DNA of 64,000 bases, taken from NCBI GenBank assembly GCA_964057225.1, contig OZ059900.1, forward strand, positions 16,941,638-17,005,637, given 5' to 3'. Below the pieces are notes generated by a model. The model saw nothing but the letters and a program-made list of their open reading frames with translations. It was not told where the DNA came from and did not search any database. Below are positions 1-10,400 of the stretch, piece by piece. Origin of the DNA: Auanema rhodensis. Taxonomy: Eukaryota; Nematoda; Chromadorea; Rhabditida; Rhabditidae. Numbering within the stretch: position 1 is the stretch's first letter; each line of letters opens with the position of its first letter. A program made the translations under genes and the position numbers.

Positions 1-228
1 ATGAAGCTTGATATAATTGAGTAAACTAAGTCGTATTGTAATAAAGCTGTCATTCAAATGTTTGCGTATTGCGTACTGCCTGTGTCCAATTATATTATCA
101 GTGCAGGCTCTGAAAGTTTTTCATAATCAAGGAATCACGTTCTAAATATTATAACTCGCGTACAGGAAAGTTAATTAAAAACAGAAACGAAACTATTATT
201 GCTATTATATATTACACAAGCAGTCTGG
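1..228. other. Unique AT-rich flank left of the satellite array
   Basis: This stretch shows no resemblance to the 342 bp monomer and no internal repeat that I can see. The ATG at position 1 opens only seven codons before a TAA, and no longer open frame runs through it. I see no promoter, RNA gene or transposon end that can be defended. It is the only part of the window likely to be single-copy, so it is the natural anchor for placing the array on a chromosome. It could also be a fragment of another repeat family, which cannot be judged from one copy. Confidence 0.7.
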
Positions 229-239
229 AAATTAAGGAA

Positions 240-276
240 ATTAGCATATTCTGAGGGCACGCCCCTTATGGCTAAT
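240..276. other. GC-rich dyad symmetry, present in each monomer
   Basis: The arms are ATTAGC (240-245), ATA (246-248) and AGGG (254-257), matched by CCCT (263-266), TAT (267-269) and GCTAAT (271-276). The loop is five bases, with a five-base bulge on the left arm and a single G bulge on the right. That gives 13 possible pairs in the most GC-rich part of an otherwise AT-rich monomer. From M67 onward many copies carry T for C at the position equivalent to 265, which turns one G-C pair into a G-T wobble. Whether it folds in vivo is unknown. Confidence 0.6.
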
Positions 277-283
277 ATTGATT

Positions 284-293
284 AAATCGATTT
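284..293. other. Palindrome AAATCGATTT containing a ClaI site
   Basis: A perfect 10 bp palindrome with ATCGAT at 286-291 occurs in nearly every monomer. The two copies at about 39,961 and 43,381 carry a G that destroys the ClaI site, and they sit exactly 3,420 bp apart. ClaI digestion should therefore give a strong 342 bp band with few dimers. Confidence 0.9.
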
Positions 294-330
294 TTGTTCA
301 TATGAGTCGTCAAATGCAACGAATTTCAGC

Positions 331-370
331 GTGTTACATACTAAAATGAAGCATTTTACATGCTGAACAC
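331..370. other. Compound imperfect hairpin region, once per monomer
   Basis: The core is TAAAATG (342-348), loop AAG, then CATTTTA (352-358), a seven-pair stem. It is flanked by CAT/ATG (336-338 and 360-362) and an outer GTGTT/AACAC (331-335 and 366-370), with small bulges. Several recurring variants fall inside it: C to T at 352 (a wobble pair, common in domain I), T to C at 357 (mispair), G to C at 351 (loop change) and C to G or A to G near 369. The variant pattern shows the site is variable, not protected. Confidence 0.55.
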
Positions 371-391
371 TAGAAAAATACAAAAACACAG

Positions 392-409
392 TATTTCCCA
401 TGAGAAATA
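392..409. other. Near-palindrome with three allelic states
   Basis: In the reference monomer TATTTC (392-397) faces GAAATA (404-409) around a six-base centre, with one mismatched pair in an 18 bp dyad. Ten monomers carry a C to T change that makes the whole 18 bp a perfect palindrome, for example 2,102-2,119. Twenty-two monomers, all from M67 onward, replace the left arm with AATACC and lose the symmetry. Confidence 0.8.
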
Positions 410-419
410 TTTTATTATG

Positions 420-431
420 CTGGAAAACCAG
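420..431. other. CTGG-AAAA-CCAG hairpin, once per monomer
   Basis: A perfect four-pair stem with an AAAA loop. I saw no recurring variant inside it, unlike the other dyads, although the base three to four positions downstream varies (TTGG versus TTGA). Confidence 0.55.
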
Positions 432-518
432 TTTTTGGAAATTTCGCTGTAAACAAGGTTTTGACTTACGATTTCATGTGTTCAAACTCATGCAATGTCA
501 ATGAAACCTAGCTCAAAA

Positions 519-530
519 TTGTTCGTACAA
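519..530. other. TTGT/ACAA dyad with a hypervariable four-base centre
   Basis: The arms TTGT and ACAA are kept in almost every monomer, while the four bases between them take five forms: TCGT (commonest), TTGT, TCCT, TAAT, and rarely a form in M28 and M39 where the left arm is also broken. The TAAT form is linked to a further G-to-A transition, giving ACAATG for ACAACG, just outside the right arm. Confidence 0.6.
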
Positions 531-2622
531 CGTCTAGTTCCACTTTCACGACAAAAAAACAGGGGTTAGAAAATTTAGGAAATTAGCATATTCTGAGGGC
601 ACGCCCCTTATGGCTAATATTGATTAAATCGATTTTTGTTCATATGAGTCGTCAAATGCAACGAATTTCAGCGTGTTACATACTAAAATGAAGTATTTTA
701 CATGCTGAACACTAGAAAAATACAAAAACACAGTATTTCCCATGAGAAATATTTTATTATGCTGGAAAACCAGTTTTTGGAATTTTCGCTGTAAACAAGG
801 TTTTGACTTACGATTTCATGTGTTCAAACTCATGCAATGTCAATGAAACCTAGCTCAAAATTGTTCGTACAACGTCTAGTTCCACTTTCACGACAAAAAA
901 ACAGGGGTTAGAAAATTAAGGAAATTAGCATATTCTGAGGGCACGCCCCTTATGGCTAATATTGATTAAATCGATTTTTGTTCATATGAGTCGTCAAATG
1001 CAACGAATTTCAGCGTGTTACATACTAAAATGAAGCATTTTACATGCTGAACACTAGAAAAATACAAAAACACAGTATTTCCCATGAGAAATATTTTATT
1101 ATGCTGGAAAACCAGTTTTTGGAAATTTCGCTGTAAACAAGGTTTTGACTTACGATTCCATGTGTTCAAACTCATGCAATGTCAATGAAACCTAGCTCAA
1201 AATTGTTTGTACAACGTCTAGTTCCACTTTCACGACAAAAAAACAGGGGTTAGAAAATTAAGGAAATTAGCATATTCTGAGGGCACGCCCCTTATGGCTA
1301 ATATTGATTAAATCGATTTTTGTTCATATGAGTCGTCAAATGCAACGAATTTCAGCGTGTTACATACTAAAATGAAGCATTTTACATGCTGAACACTAGA
1401 AAAATACAAAAACACAGTATTTCCCATGAGAAATATTTTATTATGCTGGAAAACCAGTTTTTGGAATTTTCGCTGTAAACAAGGTTTTGACTTACGATTT
1501 CATGTGTTCAAACTCATGCAATGTCAATGAAACCTAGCTCAAAATTGTTCGTACAACGTCTAGTTCCACTTTCACGACAAAAAAACAGGGGTTAGAAAAT
1601 TAAGGAAATTAGCATATTCTGAGGGCACGCCCCTTATGGCTAATATTGATTAAATCGATTTTTGTTCATATGAGTCGTCAAATGCAACGAATTTCAGCGT
1701 GTTACATACTAAAATGAAGTATTTTACATGCTGAACACTAGAAAAATACAAAAACACAGTATTTCCCATGAGAAATATTTTATTATGCTGGAAAACCAGT
1801 TTTTGGAAATTTCGCTGTAAACAAGGTTTTGACTTACGATTCCATGTGTTCAAACTCATGCAATGTCAATGAAACCTAGCTCAAAATTGTTTGTACAACG
1901 TCTAGTTCCACTTTCACGACAAAAAAACAGGGGTTAGAAAATTAATGAAATTAGCATATTCTGAGGGCACGCCCCTTATGGCTAATATTGATTAAATCGA
2001 TTTTTGTTCATATGAGTCGTCAAATGCAACGAATTTCATCGTGTTACATACTTAAATTAAGCATTTTACATGCTGAACACTAGAAAAATACAAAAACACA
2101 GTATTTCTCATGAGAAATATTTTATTATGCTGGAAAACCAGTTTTTGGAAATTTCGCTGTAAACAAGGTTTTGACTTACGATTTCATGTGTTCAAACTCA
2201 TGCAATGTCAATGAAACCTAGCTCAAAATTGTTTGTACAACGTCTAGTTCCACTTTCACGACAAAAAAACAGGGGTTAGAAAATTAAGGAAATTAGCATA
2301 TTCTGAGGGCACGCCCCTTATGGCTAATATTGATTAAATCGATTTTTGTTCATATGAGTAGTCAAATGCAACGAATTTCAGCGTGTTACATACTAAAATG
2401 AAGCATTTTACATGCTGAACACTAGAAAAATACAAAAACACAGTATTTCCCATGAGAAATATTTTATTATGCTGGAAAACCAGTTTTTGGAATTTTCGCT
2501 GTAAACAAGGTTTTGACTTACGATTTCATGTGTTCAAACTCATGCAATGTCAATGAAACCTAGCTCAAAATTGTTCGTACAACGTCTAGTTCCACTTTCA
2601 CGACAAAAAAACAGGGGTTAGA

Positions 2623-5016
2623 AAATTAAGGAAATTAGCATATTCTGAGGGCACGCCCCTTATGGCTAATATTGATTAAATCGATTTTTGTTCATATGAG
2701 TCGTCAAATGCAACGAATTTCAGCGTGTTACATACTAAAATGAAGCATTTTACATGCTGAACACTAGAAAAATACAAAAACACAGTATTTCCCATGAGAA
2801 ATATTTTATTATGCTGGAAAACCAGTTTTTGGAAATTTCGCTGTAAACAAGGTTTTGACTTACGATTTCATGTGTTCAAACTCATGCAATGTCAATGAAA
2901 CCTAGCTCAAAATTGTTCGTACAACGTCTAGTTCCACTTTCACGACAAAAAAACAGGGGTTAGAAAATTTAGGAAATTAGCATATTCTGAGGGCACGCCC
3001 CTTATGGCTAATATTGATTAAATCGATTTTTGTTCATATGAGTCGTCAAATGCAACGAATTTCAGCGTGTTACATACTAAAATGAAGTATTTTACATGCT
3101 GAACACTAGAAAAATACAAAAACACAGTATTTCCCATGAGAAATATTTTATTATGCTGGAAAACCAGTTTTTGGAATTTTCGCTGTAAACAAGGTTTTGA
3201 CTTACGATTTCATGTGTTCAAACTCATGCAATGTCAATGAAACCTAGCTCAAAATTGTTCGTACAACGTCTAGTTCCACTTTCACGACAAAAAAACAGGG
3301 GTTAGAAAATTAAGGAAATTAGCATATTCTGAGGGCACGCCCCTTATGGCTAATATTGATTAAATCGATTTTTGTTCATATGAGTCGTCAAATGCAACGA
3401 ATTTCAGCGTGTTACATACTAAAATGAAGCATTTTACATGCTGAACACTAGAAAAATACAAAAACACAGTATTTCCCATGAGAAATATTTTATTATGCTG
3501 GAAAACCAGTTTTTGGAAATTTCGCTGTAAACAAGGTTTTGACTTACGATTCCATGTGTTCAAACTCATGCAATGTCAATGAAACCTAGCTCAAAATTGT
3601 TTGTACAACGTCTAGTTCCACTTTCACGACAAAAAAACAGGGGTTAGAAAATTAAGGAAATTAGCATATTCTGAGGGCACGCCCCTTATGGCTAATATTG
3701 ATTAAATCGATTTTTGTTCATATGAGTCGTCAAATGCAACGAATTTCAGCGTGTTACATACTAAAATGAAGCATTTTACATGCTGAACACTAGAAAAATA
3801 CAAAAACACAGTATTTCCCATGAGAAATATTTTATTATGCTGGAAAACCAGTTTTTGGAATTTTCGCTGTAAACAAGGTTTTGACTTACGATTTCATGTG
3901 TTCAAACTCATGCAATGTCAATGAAACCTAGCTCAAAATTGTTCGTACAACGTCTAGTTCCACTTTCACGACAAAAAAACAGGGGTTAGAAAATTAAGGA
4001 AATTAGCATATTCTGAGGGCACGCCCCTTATGGCTAATATTGATTAAATCGATTTTTGTTCATATGAGTCGTCAAATGCAACGAATTTCAGCGTGTTACA
4101 TACTAAAATGAAGTATTTTACATGCTGAACACTAGAAAAATACAAAAACACAGTATTTCCCATGAGAAATATTTTATTATGCTGGAAAACCAGTTTTTGG
4201 AAATTTCGCTGTAAACAAGGTTTTGACTTACGATTCCATGTGTTCAAACTCATGCAATGTCAATGAAACCTAGCTCAAAATTGTTTGTACAACGTCTAGT
4301 TCCACTTTCACGACAAAAAAACAGGGGTTAGAAAATTAATGAAATTAGCATATTCTGAGGGCACGCCCCTTATGGCTAATATTGATTAAATCGATTTTTG
4401 TTCATATGAGTCGTCAAATGCAACGAATTTCATCGTGTTACATACTTAAATTAAGCATTTTACATGCTGAACACTAGAAAAATACAAAAACACAGTATTT
4501 CTCATGAGAAATATTTTATTATGCTGGAAAACCAGTTTTTGGAAATTTCGCTGTAAACAAGGTTTTGACTTACGATTTCATGTGTTCAAACTCATGCAAT
4601 GTCAATGAAACCTAGCTCAAAATTGTTTGTACAACGTCTAGTTCCACTTTCACGACAAAAAAACAGGGGTTAGAAAATTAAGGAAATTAGCATATTCTGA
4701 GGGCACGCCCCTTATGGCTAATATTGATTAAATCGATTTTTGTTCATATGAGTAGTCAAATGCAACGAATTTCAGCGTGTTACATACTAAAATGAAGCAT
4801 TTTACATGCTGAACACTAGAAAAATACAAAAACACAGTATTTCCCATGAGAAATATTTTATTATGCTGGAAAACCAGTTTTTGGAATTTTCGCTGTAAAC
4901 AAGGTTTTGACTTACGATTTCATGTGTTCAAACTCATGCAATGTCAATGAAACCTAGCTCAAAATTGTTCGTACAACGTCTAGATCCACTTTCACGACAA
5001 AAAAACAGGGGTTAGA
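2623..5016 (+). repeat. 7-monomer HOR, unit 2 (M8-M14, 2,394 bp)
   Basis: The same seven types recur in the same order, and every diagnostic variant of unit 1 is found 2,394 bp downstream. The only private difference I noticed is TCTAGATCC for TCTAGTTCC at about 4,979-4,987 in the last monomer, next to the point where the following unit has lost a monomer. Confidence 0.92.
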
Positions 5017-5358
5017 AAATTAAGGAAATTAGCATATTCTGAGGGCACGCCCCTTATGGCTAATATTGATTAAATCGATTTTTGTTCATATGAGTCGTCA
5101 AATGCAACGAATTTCAGCGTGTTACATACTAAAATGAAGTATTTTACATGCTGAACACTAGAAAAATACAAAAACACAGTATTTCCCATGAGAAATATTT
5201 TATTATGCTGGAAAACCAGTTTTTGGAATTTTCGCTGTAAACAAGGTTTTGACTTACGATTTCATGTGTTCAAACTCATGCAATGTCAATGAAACCTAGC
5301 TCAAAATTGTTCGTACAACGTCTAGTTCCACTTTCACGACAAAAAAACAGGGGTTAGA
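5017..5358 (+). repeat. Recombinant monomer M15 (type 1 left end, type 2 body)
   Basis: In full 7-mer units type 2 is entered through TTTAGG. Here the entry is TTAAGG, as for type 1, while every later marker is type 2. The crossover therefore lies between about 5,022 and the AAGTATTTT marker near 5,140. A point mutation from T to A at the junction would give the same result, but it would not explain the missing type 1 monomer. Confidence 0.75.
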
Positions 5359-7068
5359 AAATTAAGGAAATTAGCATATTCTGAGGGCACGCCCCTTATG
5401 GCTAATATTGATTAAATCGATTTTTGTTCATATGAGTCGTCAAATGCAACGAATTTCAGCGTGTTACATACTAAAATGAAGCATTTTACATGCTGAACAC
5501 TAGAAAAATACAAAAACACAGTATTTCCCATGAGAAATATTTTATTATGCTGGAAAACCAGTTTTTGGAAATTTCGCTGTAAACAAGGTTTTGACTTACG
5601 ATTCCATGTGTTCAAACTCATGCAATGTCAATGAAACCTAGCTCAAAATTGTTTGTACAACGTCTAGTTCCACTTTCACGACAAAAAAACAGGGGTTAGA
5701 AAATTAAGGAAATTAGCATATTCTGAGGGCACGCCCCTTATGGCTAATATTGATTAAATCGATTTTTGTTCATATGAGTCGTCAAATGCAACGAATTTCA
5801 GCGTGTTACATACTAAAATGAAGCATTTTACATGCTGAACACTAGAAAAATACAAAAACACAGTATTTCCCATGAGAAATATTTTATTATGCTGGAAAAC
5901 CAGTTTTTGGAATTTTCGCTGTAAACAAGGTTTTGACTTACGATTTCATGTGTTCAAACTCATGCAATGTCAATGAAACCTAGCTCAAAATTGTTCGTAC
6001 AACGTCTAGTTCCACTTTCACGACAAAAAAACAGGGGTTAGAAAATTAAGGAAATTAGCATATTCTGAGGGCACGCCCCTTATGGCTAATATTGATTAAA
6101 TCGATTTTTGTTCATATGAGTCGTCAAATGCAACGAATTTCAGCGTGTTACATACTAAAATGAAGTATTTTACATGCTGAACACTAGAAAAATACAAAAA
6201 CACAGTATTTCCCATGAGAAATATTTTATTATGCTGGAAAACCAGTTTTTGGAAATTTCGCTGTAAACAAGGTTTTGACTTACGATTCCATGTGTTCAAA
6301 CTCATGCAATGTCAATGAAACCTAGCTCAAAATTGTTTGTACAACGTCTAGTTCCACTTTCACGACAAAAAAACAGGGGTTAGAAAATTAATGAAATTAG
6401 CATATTCTGAGGGCACGCCCCTTATGGCTAATATTGATTAAATCGATTTTTGTTCATATGAGTCGTCAAATGCAACGAATTTCATCGTGTTACATACTTA
6501 AATTAAGCATTTTACATGCTGAACACTAGAAAAATACAAAAACACAGTATTTCTCATGAGAAATATTTTATTATGCTGGAAAACCAGTTTTTGGAAATTT
6601 CGCTGTAAACAAGGTTTTGACTTACGATTTCATGTGTTCAAACTCATGCAATGTCAATGAAACCTAGCTCAAAATTGTTTGTACAACGTCTAGTTCCACT
6701 TTCACGACAAAAAAACAGGGGTTAGAAAATTAAGGAAATTAGCATATTCTGAGGGCACGCCCCTTATGGCTAATATTGATTAAATCGATTTTTGTTCATA
6801 TGAGTAGTCAAATGCAACGAATTTCAGCGTGTTACATACTAAAATGAAGCATTTTACATGCTGAACACTAGAAAAATACAAAAACACAGTATTTCCCATG
6901 AGAAATATTTTATTATGCTGGAAAACCAGTTTTTGGAATTTTCGCTGTAAACAAGGTTTTGACTTACGATTTCATGTGTTCAAACTCATGCAATGTCAAT
7001 GAAACCTAGCTCAAAATTGTTCGTACAACGTCTAGTTCCACTTTCACGACAAAAAAACAGGGGTTAGA
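5017..7068 (+). repeat. 6-monomer HOR, shortened unit 3 (M15-M20, 2,052 bp)
   Basis: This unit holds types 2 to 7 without a separate type 1. Its first monomer starts with the TTAAGG junction typical of type 1 but has the type 2 body (AAGTATTTT and GGAATTTTCG), so it looks like a fusion of the two. The spacing of the type 3 monomers on either side is 2,052 bp, not 2,394, as a one-monomer loss predicts. Confidence 0.9.
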
Positions 7069-7410
7069 AAATTAAGGAAATTAGCATATTCTGAGGGCAC
7101 GCCCCTTATGGCTAATATTGATTAAATCGATTTTTGTTCATATGAGTCGTCAAATGCAACGAATTTCAGCGTGTTACATACTAAAATGAAGCATTTTACA
7201 TGCTGAACACTAGAAAAATACAAAAACACAGTATTTCCCATGAGAAATATTTTATTATGCTGGAAAACCAGTTTTTGGAAATTTCGCTGTAAACAAGGTT
7301 TTGACTTACGATTTCATGTGTTCAAACTCATGCAATGTCAATGAAACCTAGCTCAAAATTGTTCGTACAACGTCTAGTTCCACTTTCACGACAAAAAAAC
7401 AGGGGTTAGA

Positions 7411-10400
7411 AAATTTAGGAAATTAGCATATTCTGAGGGCACGCCCCTTATGGCTAATATTGATTAAATCGATTTTTGTTCATATGAGTCGTCAAATGCA
7501 ACGAATTTCAGCGTGTTACATACTAAAATGAAGTATTTTACATGCTGAACACTAGAAAAATACAAAAACACAGTATTTCCCATGAGAAATATTTTATTAT
7601 GCTGGAAAACCAGTTTTTGGAATTTTCGCTGTAAACAAGGTTTTGACTTACGATTTCATGTGTTCAAACTCATGCAATGTCAATGAAACCTAGCTCAAAA
7701 TTGTTCGTACAACGTCTAGTTCCACTTTCACGACAAAAAAACAGGGGTTAGAAAATTAAGGAAATTAGCATATTCTGAGGGCACGCCCCTTATGGCTAAT
7801 ATTGATTAAATCGATTTTTGTTCATATGAGTCGTCAAATGCAACGAATTTCAGCGTGTTACATACTAAAATGAAGCATTTTACATGCTGAACACTAGAAA
7901 AATACAAAAACACAGTATTTCCCATGAGAAATATTTTATTATGCTGGAAAACCAGTTTTTGGAAATTTCGCTGTAAACAAGGTTTTGACTTACGATTCCA
8001 TGTGTTCAAACTCATACAATGTCAATGAAACCTAGCTCAAAATTGTTTGTACAACGTCTAGCTCCACTTTCACGACAAAAAAACAGGGGTTAGAAAATTA
8101 AGGAAATTAGCATATTCTGAGGGCACGCCCCTTATGGCTAATATTGATTAAATCGATTTTTGTTCATATGAGTCGTCAAATGCAACGAATTTCAGCGTGT
8201 TACATACTAAAATGAAGCATTTTACATGCTGAACACTAGAAAAATACAAAAACACAGTATTTCCCATGAGAAATATTTTATTATGCTGGAAAACCAGTTT
8301 TTGGAATTTTCGCTGTAAACAAGGTTTTGACTTACGATTTCATGTGTTCAAACTCATGCAATGTCAATGAAACCTAGCTCAAAATTGTTCGTACAACGTC
8401 TAGTTCCACTTTCACGACAAAAAAACAGGGGTTAGAAAATTAAGGAAATTAGCATATTCTGAGGGCACGCCCCTTATGGCTAATATTGATTAAATCGATT
8501 TTTGTTCATATGAGTCGTCAAATGCAACGAATTTCAGCGTGTTACATACTAAAATGAAGTATTTTACATGCTGAACACTAGAAAAATACAAAAACACAGT
8601 ATTTCCCATGAGAAATATTTTATTATGCTGGAAAACCAGTTTTTGGAAATTTCGCTGTAAACAAGGTTTTGACTTACGATTTCATGTGTTCAAACTCATG
8701 CAATGTCAATGAAACCTAGCTCAAAATTGTTCGTACAACGTCTAGTTCCACTTTCACGACAAAAAAACAGGGGTTAGAAAATTTAGGAAATTAGCATATT
8801 CTGAGGGCACGCCCCTTATGGCTAATATTGATTAAATCGATTTTTGTTCATATGAGTCGTCAAATGCAACGAATTTCAGCGTGTTACATACTAAAATGAA
8901 GTATTTTACATGCTGAACACTAGAAAAATACAAAAACACAGTATTTCCCATGAGAAATATTTTATTATGCTGGAAAACCAGTTTTTGGAATTTTCGCTGT
9001 AAACAAGGTTTTGACTTACGATTTCATGTGTTCAAACTCATGCAATGTCAATGAAACCTAGCTCAAAATTGTTCGTACAACGTCTAGTTCCACTTTCACG
9101 ACAAAAAAACAGGGGTTAGAAAATTAAGGAAATTAGCATATTCTGAGGGCACGCCCCTTATGGCTAATATTGATTAAATCGATTTTTGTTCATATGAGTC
9201 GTCAAATGCAACGAATTTCAGCGTGTTACAAACTAAAATGAAGCATTTTACATGCTGAACACTAGAAAAATACAAAAACACAGTATTTCCCATGAGAAAT
9301 ATTTTATTATGCTGGAAAACCAGTTTTTGGAATTTTCGCTGAAACAAGGTTTTGACTTACGATTTCATGTGTTCAAACTCATGCAATGTCAATGAAACCT
9401 AGCTCAAAATTGTTCGTACAACGTCTAGTTCCACTTTCACGACAAAAAAACAGGGGTTAGAAAATTAAGGAAATTAGCATATTCTGAGGGCACGCCCCTT
9501 ATGGCTAATATTGATTAAATCGATTTTTGTTCATATGAGTCGTCAAATGCAACGAATTTCAGCGTGTTACATACTAAAATGAAGCATTTCACATGCTGAA
9601 CACTAGAAAAATACAAAAACACAGTATTTCCCATGAGAAATATTTTATTATGCTGGAAAACCAGTTTTTGGAAATTTCGCTGTAAACAAGGTTTTGACTT
9701 ACGATTTCATGTGTTCAAACTCATGCAATGTCAATGAAACCTAGCTCAAAATTTTTCCTACAACGTCTAGTTCCACTTTCACGACAAAAAACAGGGGTTA
9801 GAAAATTAAGGAAATTAGCATATTCTGAGGGCACGCCCCTTATGGCTAATATTGATTAAATCGATTTTTGTTCATATGAGTCGTCAAATGCAACGAATTT
9901 CAGCGTGTTACATACTAAAATGAAGCATTTTACATGCTGAACACTAGAAAAATACAAAAACACAGTATTTCCCATGAGAAATATTTTATTATGCTGGAAA
10001 ACCAGTTTTTGGAAATTTCGCTGTAAACAAGGTTTTGACTTACGATTTCATGTGTTCAAACTCATGCAATGTCAATGAAACCTAGCTCAAAATTGTTCCT
10101 ACAACGTCTAGTTCCACTTTCACGACAAAAAAACAGGGGTTAGAAAATTAATGAAATTAGCATATTCTGAGGGCACGCCCCTTATGGCTAATATTGATTA
10201 AATCGATTTTTGTTCATATGAGTCGTCAAATGCAACGAATTTCATCGTGTTACATACTAAAATGAAGCATTTTACATGCTGAACACTAGAAAAATACAAA
10301 AACACAGTATTTCTCATGAGAAATATTTTATTATGCTGGAAAACCAGTTTTTGGAAATTTCGCTGTAAACAAGGTTTTGACTTACGATTTCATGTGTTCA

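Larger units (their letters stand above)
229..570 (+). repeat. Reference monomer M1 (342 bp), with internal map
   Basis: This first monomer is a good reference because it looks identical to later copies such as M8 (2,623-2,964). In order it contains a GC-rich dyad (240-276), the palindrome AAATCGATTT with a ClaI site (284-293), an NdeI site CATATG (299-304), a compound hairpin region (331-370), two A5 tracts (374-378 and 382-386), a near-palindrome (392-409), a CTGG/CCAG hairpin (420-431), a TTGT/ACAA dyad (519-530) and an A7 tract followed by CAGGGG (553-565). No open frame of gene size is present. The phase chosen here follows the left edge of the array; any other phase describes the repeat equally well. 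Confidence 0.95.
229..2622 (+). repeat. 7-monomer HOR, unit 1 (M1-M7, 2,394 bp)
   Basis: Seven monomer types follow in fixed order. Type 1 has GAAATTTCG and ends into TTTAGG. Type 2 has AAGTATTTT and GGAATTTTCG. Type 3 has GATTCCATG and TTGTTTGTAC. Type 4 has GGAATTTTCG with AAGCATTTT. Type 5 has AAGTATTTT with GATTCCATG. Type 6 begins TTAATGAAA and has TTCATCG, CTTAAATTAAG and TTTCTCATG. Type 7 has GAGTAGTC. The next seven monomers repeat the series. Confidence 0.93.

Noticed and set aside
1-24. Small coding start at the first base of the window
   Set aside because: The frame ends at a TAA after seven codons, and no other frame in 1-228 is longer in a convincing way.
268-280. RNA polymerase III A box (TGGCTAATATTG)
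   Set aside because: Only the first half fits the A-box consensus, and no B box resembling GGTTCGANTCC occurs within the monomer on this strand.
371-390. Phased A-tracts producing intrinsic DNA curvature
   Set aside because: The two A5 tracts are spaced about 8 bp, not 10-11 bp, and the only longer tract (A7) stands alone about 170 bp away. Phasing is too weak to claim curvature from sequence alone.
438-460. CENP-B box-like motif TTTCGCTGTAAACAAGG on the plus strand, and ATTCGTTGCA on the minus strand near 317-326
   Set aside because: Against the nine essential bases of the CENP-B box (TTCG, A, CGGG) the plus-strand site matches seven and the minus-strand site six. By rough calculation about one 7-of-9 match is expected by chance per monomer on both strands, and the CGGG part is missing, so it is not reported as a site.
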